64,000 nt of DNA, taken from positions 620,001-684,000 of the forward strand of contig JADKCZ010000001.1 in NCBI GenBank assembly GCA_016718565.1, written 5' to 3'. Origin of the DNA: Anaeromyxobacter sp. (lineage in GTDB: Bacteria > Myxococcota > Myxococcia > Myxococcales > Anaeromyxobacteraceae). The translations under genes and the position numbers were made by a program. How positions within the stretch are numbered: the stretch's first letter is position 1; each line of letters starts with the position of its first letter. Below, piece by piece: positions 46,672 to 55,403 of the stretch. The notes below the pieces were generated by a model that saw only the letters and a program-made list of their open reading frames with translations, was not told the DNA's origin and ran no database searches.

Positions 46672-47880
46672 CTACGACGTCAGCACCAGCCGGGTGATCT
46701 CCGGCGGCGATCCGAGCCGCATGGGCGGCCCCCAGTAGCCGGTGCCGCGCGACACGTAGACCTGCCCCTCGGGGGCGCCCTGGGCCCGGTAGAGCCCCTT
46801 CACGTAGGGGAAGGCGGCGCGCACCGCGAAGTTCCACGGGAAGAGCTGGCCGCCGTGGGTGTGCCCGGAGACCTGCAGCTCCACGCCCTGCCGCACCGCC
46901 TCGTCCACCCCGCGCGGCTGGTGCGCCAGCAGCACCAGGCTGCGCTCCGGATCCCGCCCCGCGAGCGCCCGCGGGAGGTCCATGCCGTGCGGCGTGCCGG
47001 CCGGTCCGGCGCTCCAGTCGTTCACCCCGGCCAGGTCGAAGGTGGCGCCGCCGGGCGCCCCGTCGCCCAGGGCCACCCGCTGGTTGCGGAGCACGCGGAC
47101 GCCCAGCCCGGCCAGGAAGTCCGCCCAGGCCTCGACGCCCGAGTAGTACTCGTGGTTGCCGGTGACGAAGTAGACGCCGTGGCGCGCCGACAGCCGGCCC
47201 AGCTCGGCCACGATGGGCCCGAGCTCGCGCGTGCTGCCGTCCACCAGGTCGCCGGTGATGACCACCGCGTCGGGCCGGAGCCCGTTGACCTGCTCCACCA
47301 CGCGGCGCACCTCCCGCTCGCGGATGGTGGGGCCGACGTGCAGGTCGGTGACCTGCGCCAGGGTGAAGCCGGAGAGCGCTCGTGGCAGCCGGGCCAGCCG
47401 CACCGGCACCTCCTCGATCACCGCCGGGCCGGCGGCGCTGCGCAGGGAGGCCGCCCCGGCGGCGCCCGCCGCCACCAGCGCCCCGCCCGCCACCGCCCGG
47501 GCCAGCAGCTGGCGCCGGGCCGGATCCGGCGGCGCGTCCGGCGCGTTCCGCACCCAGTCGCCCAGCTGGGTGGCGCCCCAGGCCAGCAGCCGCCCGGCGT
47601 CGGCCACCAGCAGGGCGGCGAAGATCAGGAAGGAGAGCCCCATCCAGACGAAGGCGGCCAGCGGGAGGACCCTGCTGATGTGCTGCCCGGCCAGCCGCGC
47701 CGCGAACATGCCGGCCGGCACCAGCAGCGCCGCCAGCACCAGCGCCCAGGTGGCGAGGCGGCGCCAGGGCTCGGGCAGCCCGGTGTCGCGCACCAGCCGG
47801 AGCCACAGGTAGCCGTGCATGCCGCCCAGGACGGCGAGCGCCACGGCGAAGAAGAGCAGGAAGGAGAGCGGGCGAGCCAC
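46672..47880 (-). CDS. Membrane-bound metallophosphoesterase (YkuE/YaeI-like)
   Basis: 402 residues from a GTG. Three or four N-terminal membrane segments (PLSFLLFFAVALAVLGGM, WALVLAALLVPAGMF, VLPLAAFVWMGLSFLIFAAL) and a further hydrophobic stretch before a calcineurin-like phosphoesterase: QVTDLHVGPTIRE, ITGDLVDGSTRE, VTGNHEYYSGVEAW, LAHQPRGVDEA and SGHTHGGQLFPW supply all metal ligands. Relatives cleave lipid-linked phosphates such as UDP-diacylglucosamine or phosphatidylglycerol phosphate. It leads the citrate lyase run with a 21-bp gap; a functional link is not evident. Confidence 0.9.
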   Translation of the reverse strand: MARPLSFLLFFAVALAVLGGMHGYLWLRLVRDTGLPEPWRRLATWALVLAALLVPAGMFAARLAGQHISRVLPLAAFVWMGLSFLIFAALLVADAGRLLAWGATQLGDWVRNAPDAPPDPARRQLLARAVAGGALVAAGAAGAASLRSAAGPAVIEEVPVRLARLPRALSGFTLAQVTDLHVGPTIREREVRRVVEQVNGLRPDAVVITGDLVDGSTRELGPIVAELGRLSARHGVYFVTGNHEYYSGVEAWADFLAGLGVRVLRNQRVALGDGAPGGATFDLAGVNDWSAGPAGTPHGMDLPRALAGRDPERSLVLLAHQPRGVDEAVRQGVELQVSGHTHGGQLFPWNFAVRAAFPYVKGLYRAQGAPEGQVYVSRGTGYWGPPMRLGSPPEITRLVLTS

Positions 47881-48012
47881 GCGCCCCTTCTAACCCTGGA
47901 GCGGGGGGGCCGCCAGCGTCCCGGCGCCGCGAGGGCCTGGACGGCGCGGCTCCGCCGGGGCCCGCCCCGTCCGGCGCTGGCCGCGGCGCGGCGGGGCCGG
48001 GAGATCCGTCCG

Positions 48013-49278
48013 ATGCGCCTCCACCGCCCGCTGGGCCTGGCCCTCCTCCTGCTCGGCTGCGGCCCCGGCGCCGACGCCGCCCCCCCTCCGCCCCCCGGCA
48101 CCGCGGTGGTCGCCACCGACCTCGTCACCGGGCTCGGCCCCGTCACCGACCTCGCCTTCCTGCCCGACGGCCGGCTGGTGCTGGTGGAGAAGACCGGCGC
48201 CGTGCGGCTGCGCGGCGCCGACGGCGCGCTCACCACGGCCGGCACCTTCCGGGTGGACGCGCGCAGCGAGAAGGGGCTGCTCGGCGTGGTGGTGGACCCG
48301 GCCTTCGAGACCACCCGGCGCCTGGTCTTCTACCTCTCGCTGGCCGACGCCGACGGCGGTACCGACCTCGACCGCCACCGGGTGGTCTCGGTGCCGCTCA
48401 CCGCCGCGGGGACGCTCGACCTGGCCGCCCGCGCGGTGCTGCTCTCCGGCCTGCGCGGGCCCGCCAACCACGATGGCGGCGGCCTGGCCGTCGGGCCGGA
48501 CGGCCTGCTCTACGTCGGGGTGGGGGACACCGGCTGCAACAGCGGCCGCCCACCCGAGCCGCCGGCCACGCCCACCAACCACTTCGCGACCTGCCTCGGC
48601 AACGCCAACGGCAAGATCCTGCGGGTGGCGCTCGACGGCGCCGTCCCGGCCGGCAACCCGCTGGCCTCGGTGGCCGCCGCCACCGCCTGCGGGGCCGGCT
48701 GCGGCGACGCGCCGGCCGGGCTGGCCGCGCCGCGCCGCGAGATCTACGCCTGGGGGTTCCGCAACCCGTGGCGCCTGGCCTTCGACCCGGACGGCGGGCG
48801 GCTCTGGGTGGGCGACGTGGGGGAGGTGACCTACGAGGAGGTCACGCTGGTCGAGGCCGGGCGCCACCACGGCTGGCCCTGGCGCGAGGGGGCGGCGGGC
48901 TGGCCCCGCTCGAAGTGCCGCGAGACCACGCCGGACGCCGGGGACTGCGTCGAGCCGGCCTACACCTGCCGCCACGGGGCGGCCGCCGGCGGCGTGGACG
49001 GCGACTGCACCTCCATCACCGGGGGCGTCTTCCTGCCTGGCCCGCGCTGGCCCGCGCCCTGGCGGGGCCGCTACCTCTTCGCCGACAACGCCAACGGCCG
49101 GCTCTGGACGCTGGACGTGGACGCGGCCCGCACCGGGGTGGTGGCGGGCTCGCGGCGCGAGGTGCACCGGATCTCCGGCGGCGCCCCGGTGTCGCTGCGG
49201 GTGGGGCCGGACGGCGACGTCTACGCGGCGGTGCTGCCGGGGCGGGTGGTGCGCCTCTCGCCGGCGCCCGCGCCCTGA
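48013..49278 (+). CDS. PQQ-type sugar (glucose/sorbosone) dehydrogenase-like lipoprotein
   Basis: 421 residues with a lipoprotein signal (LALLLLGCGPGAD). The six-bladed propeller of the soluble glucose dehydrogenase/YliI family shows PVTDLAFLPDGRLVLVEKTG, SEKGLLGVVVDPAF, NHDGGGLAVGPDGLLYVGVGD, YAWGFRNPWRLAFDP and LWVGDVGEVTYEEV. Several Cys residues between (TGCNSG, TACGAGCG, KCRETTPDAGDC) suggest disulfides in the periplasm. Whether it really uses PQQ is not shown; no pqq genes are in the window. 132 bp separate it from the divergent metallophosphoesterase. Confidence 0.85.
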   Translation: MRLHRPLGLALLLLGCGPGADAAPPPPPGTAVVATDLVTGLGPVTDLAFLPDGRLVLVEKTGAVRLRGADGALTTAGTFRVDARSEKGLLGVVVDPAFETTRRLVFYLSLADADGGTDLDRHRVVSVPLTAAGTLDLAARAVLLSGLRGPANHDGGGLAVGPDGLLYVGVGDTGCNSGRPPEPPATPTNHFATCLGNANGKILRVALDGAVPAGNPLASVAAATACGAGCGDAPAGLAAPRREIYAWGFRNPWRLAFDPDGGRLWVGDVGEVTYEEVTLVEAGRHHGWPWREGAAGWPRSKCRETTPDAGDCVEPAYTCRHGAAAGGVDGDCTSITGGVFLPGPRWPAPWRGRYLFADNANGRLWTLDVDAARTGVVAGSRREVHRISGGAPVSLRVGPDGDVYAAVLPGRVVRLSPAPAP

Positions 49279-49430
49279 CCGGCCGGGGGCGGCGGCCCGG
49301 CGTGGCCCGGACCGACCCGCCCGGCGCCGAGACGGAGCCGCCCCGCCGTGGGCGCCGGCGCGTCCGGAGCGGCCGGCGCCGCGGGCGGGGCGGCGGAACT
49401 GCGGACCGTGGCTGCCGCGGCGAGGCGCCG

Positions 49431-49964
49431 CTACCGCGAGGCGTACCAGGTCAGGGTCTGCAGGCGGCGCTCCAGGGAGGCGCGGCGGTCGAAGTAGCGG
49501 GCGTCGAAGCGGGCCAGCTTGCGCGGGTGGAAGGCGAAGCGGGCGTGGTAGGCGGCGCGCTCCTGGTCGAGCTGGCGCAGCTCCACCCGGACGAAGCGGG
49601 CCTGGGCGACCCGCTCCCGGGCGTCGCGCCGGCTCCAGCCGGCCTGCACCCAGCTGCGCCCGTTCCAGCGCAGGTCGTCGCGGGTGTCCCAGGCGGGCGC
49701 CGGGGCGGGCGGGAGCAGGCGGGGGTCGTGGCCGCAGCTGCGGTCGTGCACGTGGGCCGCCACCGGCCGGCCGTCGCGGCGGTCGTCGCGGCGGTCGTCG
49801 ACGCGGTCGTCGTCGCGGCGCTGGTCGCGGTCCTCGAACCGCTGGCCGGCCTGGTCGCGGCGGCTGGATCCGTCCTGCCGCCCGTCGGCGGCGGCCAGCG
49901 ACGGGGCGAAGGTGGTGGCGCTGATCAGGGTGGCGGCGGCGATGAGGCGGCTGAAGGTCGTCAT
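49431..49964 (-). CDS. Exported Asp/Arg-rich protein, unknown function
   Basis: 177 residues with a signal peptide (LIAAATLISATTFAPSLAAA). The mature N-terminus is a highly charged Asp-Arg repeat (QRRDDDRVDDRRDDRRDG), then a histidine/cysteine patch (HVHDRSCGHDP) and a helical C-terminus rich in Arg and Phe (FAFHPRKLARFDARYFDRR). I do not recognise a family. The charged repeat is encoded by a GTCGTCGCGGCG-like tandem pattern. It is probably a small periplasmic protein; metal binding by the His/Cys patch is possible. Confidence 0.6.
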   Translation of the reverse strand: MTTFSRLIAAATLISATTFAPSLAAADGRQDGSSRRDQAGQRFEDRDQRRDDDRVDDRRDDRRDGRPVAAHVHDRSCGHDPRLLPPAPAPAWDTRDDLRWNGRSWVQAGWSRRDARERVAQARFVRVELRQLDQERAAYHARFAFHPRKLARFDARYFDRRASLERRLQTLTWYASR

Positions 49965-50018
49965 GTGGTCCTCCGGTGGTGTTTCCCTCTCGCAGGAGGG
50001 ACGGAGGGGCCCGCCGCC

Positions 50019-50381
50019 CTATTCAGCCGGGGCGGCCTGGGCCTCCGGGCGCGCGCTCACCAGCGCCGCCAGCACCAGGTCGTTCTCGGTGAGGCCGCCG
50101 GCGTCGTGGGTCCAGAGGGTCACCTCCACCGTGTTCCAGTGGACCGCGAAGTCCGGGTGGTGATCCTCACGCTCGGCCACCGCCGCCAGCGCCACCACGA
50201 AGGACATGGCCGCGGCGAAGTCACGGAAGGTGAAGGTGCGCGCCAGCCGGGTGCCCTGCTGGCCCACGCTCCAGCCCGGCAGCTGCCGGAGGCCGAGGGC
50301 CAGGGCTTCGGGGGAGAGGCGGGGCAGGCCGCCCCGGCAGGCCTGGCAGCGCCGCTCGACCAGCGGGGTGGGGTCGGACAT
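50019..50381 (-). CDS. phhB: 4a-hydroxytetrahydrobiopterin dehydratase (PCD/DCoH)
   Basis: 120 residues. The family motif is clear: LARTFTFRDFAAAMSFVVAL followed by AEREDHHPDFAVHWNTVEVTLWTHDAGGLTENDL, including the catalytic E-x-x-x-HHP-x histidines. It dehydrates 4a-hydroxytetrahydropterin formed by aromatic amino acid hydroxylases; in many bacteria without a hydroxylase it may act in molybdopterin metabolism. An N-terminal CQAC pair (RRCQACRGGLPRL) is common in this group. No phhA gene is near. Confidence 0.93.
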   Translation of the reverse strand: MSDPTPLVERRCQACRGGLPRLSPEALALGLRQLPGWSVGQQGTRLARTFTFRDFAAAMSFVVALAAVAEREDHHPDFAVHWNTVEVTLWTHDAGGLTENDLVLAALVSARPEAQAAPAE

Positions 50382-50472
50382 GCGGGAACCTTGCGGCGGC
50401 GACCGGCGCGGCGCACGGCCAGGTCGGGGCGGGGCGGGGCGGGGCGGCCGGCGGGGTCCCGCCGGGGTCCAG

Positions 50473-50940
50473 TCAGCCCAGGCGGTCGGCCAGGTTGCTG
50501 GTGGTCTGGCGGAGCCGCTGCGACAGGAGCTTGGCCACCTTCAGCACCAGCTTCACCGCCAGGCGGGGGTGCTCGTTGGAGAGCCGGTCGAGGTCGGCCC
50601 GGGAGATGGCCAGCAGGATCAGGTCCTCCACCGCCACCGCGCCGGCCGAGCGCGGCTGGCCGTCGATGAGCGCCATCTCCCCCAGGGTGTGGCCCATGCC
50701 GATGGTGGCGATGGGGTGGTCCTGCTTCTTGGCCCCGGACTTGATGATGCCGACCTTGCCCTCGGCGATGACGAAGAGCGTGCCGTCGCGGTCGCCCTCG
50801 CGGAAGACCAGCAGCCCCTTCTTCACCTGGCGGGACTGGAGGTACTCGGCCAGCGTCTCGATCTCCAGGAAGGAGAACTCGTGGGCCCACTGGGTCCGCT
50901 CGAGCAGCTCGGCGCGCAGGGCGACGTCGGGGGCGGGCAT
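50473..50940 (-). CDS. Cyclic-nucleotide-binding domain protein
   Basis: 155 residues forming one CNMP/CRP-type domain with no DNA-binding helix-turn-helix. The phosphate-binding cassette GEMALIDGQPRSAGAV keeps the Glu and Arg that contact cyclic nucleotide, preceded by GLLVFREGDRDGTLFVIAEG. It may be a small cAMP/cGMP-responsive partner protein. A cyclase-like gene lies 35 kb upstream in the window; no closer link is visible. The ATG at 50940 fits better than a longer start at 50958. Confidence 0.88.
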   Translation of the reverse strand: MPAPDVALRAELLERTQWAHEFSFLEIETLAEYLQSRQVKKGLLVFREGDRDGTLFVIAEGKVGIIKSGAKKQDHPIATIGMGHTLGEMALIDGQPRSAGAVAVEDLILLAISRADLDRLSNEHPRLAVKLVLKVAKLLSQRLRQTTSNLADRLG

Positions 50941-51004
50941 GGCGGGGCACGATAGCAATCTTCGGCGTGCGCGTCGCCCGCCGCGGCGCTACCTTGGCCA
51001 CCCC

Positions 51005-51376
51005 ATGGATCGACTCCTCTTCGCCGCCGGCGCCCTCTCCGCCGCCCTGGGCGTGGGCGCGGGCGCCTTCGCCGCGCACGGCCTCAAGGCCCGGCTCGGC
51101 CCCGACCTGCTGGCCGTCTTCGAGACCGGGGCCCGCTACCAGCTCTTCCACGCCCTGGGCATGCTGGCGGCGGCGCTGGCGGCCCCGCACCTGGGCGGGC
51201 GCGCCGCCGCGGGCGGCTGGCTCCTGCTGCTCGGCACCGTCCTCTTCAGCGGCTCGCTCTACCTGCTGGCGGTGACCGGGGTGCGCTGGCTGGGGATCGT
51301 GACCCCCTTCGGCGGCGTGGCCTTCATCGTGGGCTGGGTGCTGCTGGCGCTGGCGGCGCTCAAGGGCGGCGCCTAG
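51005..51376 (+). CDS. DUF423 membrane protein (YgdD-like)
   Basis: 123 residues with four hydrophobic segments. The start LLFAAGALSAALGVGAGAFAAHGLKARL and ARYQLFHALGMLAA, then GTVLFSGSLYLLAVTG and VTPFGGVAFIVGWVLLALAAL, are the DUF423 signature. It is an inner-membrane protein of unknown function. It lies 64 bp from the divergent cyclic-nucleotide-binding gene and is convergent with the antiporter gene. Confidence 0.93.
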   Translation: MDRLLFAAGALSAALGVGAGAFAAHGLKARLGPDLLAVFETGARYQLFHALGMLAAALAAPHLGGRAAAGGWLLLLGTVLFSGSLYLLAVTGVRWLGIVTPFGGVAFIVGWVLLALAALKGGA

Positions 51377-51389
51377 CCCGACCCACGCC

Positions 51390-52862
51390 TCACCGCTCCT
51401 CCTCGCGCCCGAAGAGGAGCCGCACCAGCGGCACGTCCTCCGGCGCGGCGAAGACGTAGACGTGGTCGCCGGGCTGGAGCACGGTGCGCCCCCGCGCCGC
51501 CACCAGCTGGCGCCCGCGCAGCACCAGCATGACGGCGGCGTTCTCCGGGAAGGGCAGGTCGGCGATGCGGCTGCCGGCCACCGCGCTGGCCGCCTCCACG
51601 AAGTAGGTCAGCACCTGGCCCGAGAGGTCGCGGGTGGAGACGATCTCCAGGGTGGCCCGCGGCGCGGGCGGGCCGGCCCGCTCCAGGCCGAGGCGGGTGG
51701 CCAGCCAGCCGGCGGTGGAGCCCTGCAGCGCGGTGGAGACCAGCACCACGAAGAAGACCAGGTCGAAGACGCCGGTGGCGCCGGGCACCCCGGCCAGCAC
51801 CGGGAAGGTGGCCAGGATGATGGGCACCGCGCCGCGCAGGCCGACCCAGCCGATGAAGAGCACCTCGCGCCAGGCGAAGCCGAAGGGGGCCAGGCAGGCG
51901 GCCACCACCAGCGGCCGGGCCACGAAGACCAGCAGCAGCGCCAGCTCCACCCCGGTGGACCACTGCGCCGCCAGGCGGCTGGGGAAGGCCAGCAGGCCCA
52001 GCAGGAGGAACATGGCCACCTGGCTGAACCAGGCCAGGGCGTCGTGCACGCGGCGCAGCCCGGTCAGGTAGGGGAGCGGTCCGTTCCCCATCACCACCGC
52101 GGCGGCGTAGACCGCCAGGAAGCCGGAGCCCCACAGCAGCGAGGGGAGCCCGAAGGCCACCAGCGCCAGCGCCAGCGTCAGCACCGGGTAGAGGCCCGCC
52201 GCCGAGAGGCGGGCCCGCACCAGCAGCCAGCGGCCCAGGTACCCCAGCCCCACGCCGCCGCCCAGGCCGACCGCCAGCTGCAGCAGCGCCTCCAGCCCGA
52301 GGCGCCAGCCGGGCGCCTGGCCGCCCACCGAGAGGGCGGTGAAGGCCAGCGTGAGGATCACCGCCATCGGGTCGTTGAGCCCGGACTCCAGCTCCAGCAC
52401 CGTGCCGACCCGCCGCCTGAGCTCCACCCCGCCGCCGCGCAGCACCGAGAAGACCGAGGCGGCGTCGGTGGACGAGACCACCGCCCCGAAGAGCAGCGCC
52501 AGCGGCGGCGGCAGGCCGAGCCACCAGGCGCCCAGGGCGGCCAGCGCCGCGGTGCCGAGCACGCCCGCGGTGGCCAGCGCCGCCGCCGGGGCGAAGGCCC
52601 GCCGCACGCTCGACCACGGGGTGTTGAGGCCGCCGTCGAAGAGGATCAGGACCAGCGCCACCGTGCCCAGCCGGAAGGTGAGGGCGTAGTCCTCGAAGGT
52701 GATGCGGCCCAGCCCCTCCGAGCCGGCCAGCATGCCGACCGCCAGGAAGAGCAGGGCGGCCGGCACCCCGAGCCGGCCGGAGGTCCGGCTCACCAGCACC
52801 CCGGTGGCGACCAGCAGCCCCGCGGCCGTGAGGAGCAGCGCGGTGGCGTGGGGTTCGGGCAT
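51390..52862 (-). CDS. CPA1-family K+/H+ antiporter (NhaP2/CvrA-like)
   Basis: 490 residues. About twelve membrane segments form the Na+/H+ exchanger fold (LGVPAALLFLAVGMLAGSEG; VLILFDGGLNTPWSSVRRAF; FGAVVSSTDAASVFSVLRGG carries the ion-site Asp; LELESGLNDPMAVILTLAF the ND motif). A C-terminal RCK_C/TrkA-C-like domain (EIVSTRDLSGQVLTYFVEAA, VLRGRQLVAARGRTVLQPGDHVYV) suggests gating by a small ligand. It likely exports K+ in exchange for protons at the inner membrane. The ATG at 52862 gives the usual N-terminus. Confidence 0.92.
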   Translation of the reverse strand: MPEPHATALLLTAAGLLVATGVLVSRTSGRLGVPAALLFLAVGMLAGSEGLGRITFEDYALTFRLGTVALVLILFDGGLNTPWSSVRRAFAPAAALATAGVLGTAALAALGAWWLGLPPPLALLFGAVVSSTDAASVFSVLRGGGVELRRRVGTVLELESGLNDPMAVILTLAFTALSVGGQAPGWRLGLEALLQLAVGLGGGVGLGYLGRWLLVRARLSAAGLYPVLTLALALVAFGLPSLLWGSGFLAVYAAAVVMGNGPLPYLTGLRRVHDALAWFSQVAMFLLLGLLAFPSRLAAQWSTGVELALLLVFVARPLVVAACLAPFGFAWREVLFIGWVGLRGAVPIILATFPVLAGVPGATGVFDLVFFVVLVSTALQGSTAGWLATRLGLERAGPPAPRATLEIVSTRDLSGQVLTYFVEAASAVAGSRIADLPFPENAAVMLVLRGRQLVAARGRTVLQPGDHVYVFAAPEDVPLVRLLFGREEER

Positions 52863-52956
52863 GCCCCACCACTCTACCGCCGGGGCGCGCGGCGGTCGCG
52901 GCAGCGCACCGTTCGACCCACCCCAAGCCGGCCGCCCCATGCGAGAGTCCGGGTCC

Positions 52957-54330
52957 ATGTCCGCGACCGCCGACCGGCGCGCTCCACCGCAGGTCAAGTA
53001 CATCGTGGGGAACGAGGCCTGCGAGCGCTTCTCGTTCTACGGCATGCGGAGCGTGCTGGTCGTCTACATGACCGGCTTCCTGCTCTTCCCGGACGACGAG
53101 GCCAAGGCCTGGTACCACGCGTTCATGATGCTGACCTACCTGACGCCGCTGGTGGGCGGCTGGCTGGCCGACCGGTACTTCGGGCGCTACCCGGTCATCC
53201 TGTGGGTCTCGCTCTTCTACGTGGGCGGCCACGCCACCCTGGCGCTGTGGGACTCGCGCACCGGGCTGCTGGTGGGGCTCGGGCTCATCGCCTGCGGCTC
53301 GGGCGGCATCAAGCCCTGCGTCTCGGCCTTCGTCGGCGACCAGTTCCGCCCCGAGCAGCGGCTGCTGCTGGAGCGGGTCTACGGCTGGTTCTACTGGGTC
53401 ATCAACCTCGGCTCGGCCTCTGCGAACCTGCTCATCCCCTGGACGCTGCGGGCCTACGGGCCGGCCGTGGCCTTCGCCGTCCCGGGCGCGCTCATGGCGG
53501 TGGCCACCTGGCTCTTCTGGGCCGGCACCCGGCACTACGTGCGGGCGCCGCCCTCCGGCCCCAAGCCGCACGGCTTCCTCCGGGTGGTCGGGGCGGCGCT
53601 GCGGAGGCTCGGCACGGCCCGCCCCGGCGAGCACTGGCTCGACCCGGCCCGGGCGCTGCATCCGGCCGACGCGGTGGAGGGGGCCAAGGCGGTCCTCCGG
53701 GTGGTGGGCGTCTTCGCCGCGGTCACCGTCTTCTGGGCGCTCTTCGACCAGACCGGCTCGTCCTGGGTGCTGCAAGGCAGGCAGCTGGGCAGCTCGCTCG
53801 ACGCGGTGGGGCTGCCGGGCGTGAAGCTCGACGCCGTCCAGCTGCAGGCCCTCAACCCCTTCCTGGTGCTGGCGCTCATCCCGCTCTTCACCTGGGGGAT
53901 CTTCCCGGCGCTGCAGCGGCGCGGGGTGGCGCTGGCGCCGCTCGCCAAGATGGCCGCCGGCATGTTCCTGGCGGTGGGCTCCTTCGTGGCCGCCGCGGTG
54001 GTCCAGTACCTGGTGGACGCCGGCCGCCCGCCGCACCTGGCCTGGCAGGTCCCGCAGTACCTGCTCCTCACCGCCGCCGAGGTGCTGGTCTCGGTGACCG
54101 GCCTGGAGTTCAGCTACACGCAGGCGCCCCGCTCGATGCGCTCCACCATCATGTCGATCTGGTTCCTCACGGTGTTCCTGGGCAACCTGCTCACCTTCCT
54201 GGTCCAGTTCGTCAAGCTGTCCGGCGCCGCCTACTTCGCCTTCTTCGCCACGCTCATGCTGGCCGCCGCCCTCGCCTTCCGGCAGGTGGCCCGGCACTAC
54301 CGCCCTGCGCCGCCGTCGGCGGCCGGCTAG
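52957..54330 (+). CDS. POT-family proton-dependent oligopeptide transporter
   Basis: 457 residues with 12-14 membrane segments. The signature EACERFSFYGMRSVLVVYMT (the ExxERF proton/peptide motif), PLVGGWLADRYFGRYPVIL, CGSGGIKPCVSAFVGDQF and FALFDQTGSSW-like FWALFDQTGSSWVLQ are diagnostic of PTR2/POT. It imports di- and tripeptides with protons at the inner membrane. It has an unusually compact loop region compared with E. coli DtpA. The start could also be 18 nt upstream at 52939. The next gene follows after 38 bp. Confidence 0.93.
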   Translation: MSATADRRAPPQVKYIVGNEACERFSFYGMRSVLVVYMTGFLLFPDDEAKAWYHAFMMLTYLTPLVGGWLADRYFGRYPVILWVSLFYVGGHATLALWDSRTGLLVGLGLIACGSGGIKPCVSAFVGDQFRPEQRLLLERVYGWFYWVINLGSASANLLIPWTLRAYGPAVAFAVPGALMAVATWLFWAGTRHYVRAPPSGPKPHGFLRVVGAALRRLGTARPGEHWLDPARALHPADAVEGAKAVLRVVGVFAAVTVFWALFDQTGSSWVLQGRQLGSSLDAVGLPGVKLDAVQLQALNPFLVLALIPLFTWGIFPALQRRGVALAPLAKMAAGMFLAVGSFVAAAVVQYLVDAGRPPHLAWQVPQYLLLTAAEVLVSVTGLEFSYTQAPRSMRSTIMSIWFLTVFLGNLLTFLVQFVKLSGAAYFAFFATLMLAAALAFRQVARHYRPAPPSAAG

Positions 54331-54368
54331 GACACCCGCCGCCCCCGCCCCGCGATCGGAGACCCCAC

Positions 54369-54833
54369 ATGCTGCTCAAGGAGACCGCCGCCGTCCGCCT
54401 GCTGGGGCTCAAGATCCCGGTGCTGCTCTTCCTCGGGCCGCGGGTGCAGCGGCTCGACGAGAAGGGGTGCGCCGTCACCATCCCCTTCGGCTGGCGCTCG
54501 AGGAACCACGTGGGCTCGATGTACTTCGGCGCGCTCTGCGCCGGGGCCGACCTGGCCGGCGGGCTGCCGGCGGCGCGGCTCATCTGGGAGAAGCACAAGC
54601 GGGTGAGCCTGGTGTTCGCCGACCTCAAGGCCGAGTTCCTCAAGCGCGCCGACGGCGACACCCTCTTCACCTGCGACGACGGCTACGCGGTGGCCGCGGC
54701 GGTGCGGCAGGCCGACGCCAGCGGCGAGCGGGTCACGCTCCCGGTGCAGGTGACCGCCACCGTGCCCGAGAAGTACGGCGACGAGGCGGTGGCCCGCTTC
54801 ACCATGGGGCTCTCGCTGAAGCGGCGCGGCTGA
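54369..54833 (+). CDS. DUF4442 hot-dog-fold protein (PaaI-thioesterase-like)
   Basis: 154 residues. The DUF4442 pattern is seen in KIPVLLFLGPRVQRLDEKGC, VTIPFGWRSRNHVGSMYFGALCAGADLAGG, IWEKHKRVSLVFADLKAEFLKRADGD and the ending DEAVARFTMGLSLKRR. The fold is that of acyl-CoA thioesterases, but the substrate of this subgroup is unknown. It is probably cytoplasmic and co-transcribed with the POT transporter (38 bp) and the next membrane protein (26 bp). Confidence 0.82.
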   Translation: MLLKETAAVRLLGLKIPVLLFLGPRVQRLDEKGCAVTIPFGWRSRNHVGSMYFGALCAGADLAGGLPAARLIWEKHKRVSLVFADLKAEFLKRADGDTLFTCDDGYAVAAAVRQADASGERVTLPVQVTATVPEKYGDEAVARFTMGLSLKRRG

Positions 54834-54859
54834 GTGGCCGGCACCCACGGGAGACCAGC

Positions 54860-55393
54860 ATGACCACCCGCCCCCCCTCCGACCCCGCGGCCCTCGGCCA
54901 GGTGCTGGCGCTGCTGGCCACCGCCGACGGCCGGGTGGTGGAGCGCAGCGCCGTCAAGGGTCAGCTCTACGTCTCGCCGGCCGAGGTGGTGGTGCTGCGC
55001 CCCACCGCGGGCGAGGCGCTGCTGGACCGGCTGGCGGTGGGGGCGCTGGTGGCCTCGCTGCTGCTGCTGGCGGTGAACGTGGTGCAGTGGCAGAGCCAGG
55101 CGGCGATGTGGGGGGCGGCGGCGCTGCAGGCGGTCTACTGGCTGTCCAGGCCGGTGCGGCTCAGGCACCAGCTGGCCCAGCCGCTCGACGCCGCCGGGGT
55201 GGAGGCGGCGCGGCGGGCCGGGCGGGCCGCGCTGGCGGTGCCGGGCGCCGCCATCACCGGGCTGGTGCCGCCGCCGCCGCGCGGCGGGGTGGGGCGCACG
55301 CCGGCGCGGCTCCTCCTGCCGGACGGCGCGGTGGAGCTGTGGCTCGACGAGGCGGCCTTCGCCGAGGTGCGCCGGGCGCTCGGACGTGGTTAG
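54860..55393 (+). CDS. Membrane-associated protein, unknown function
   Basis: 177 residues. Two adjacent hydrophobic segments in the middle (LAVGALVASLLLLAVNVVQW and AAMWGAAALQAVYWL) sit between a soluble N-terminal part and a C-terminal domain that looks beta-rich (GAAITGLVPPPPR, ARLLLPDGAVELWLDEAAF). No named family is recognised. It starts 26 bp after the DUF4442 gene and ends 10 bp before the selenothioredoxin candidate, so it is likely in the same transcript. Confidence 0.6.
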   Translation: MTTRPPSDPAALGQVLALLATADGRVVERSAVKGQLYVSPAEVVVLRPTAGEALLDRLAVGALVASLLLLAVNVVQWQSQAAMWGAAALQAVYWLSRPVRLRHQLAQPLDAAGVEAARRAGRAALAVPGAAITGLVPPPPRGGVGRTPARLLLPDGAVELWLDEAAFAEVRRALGRG

Positions 55394-55403
55394 AAGGGGG
55401 ACC

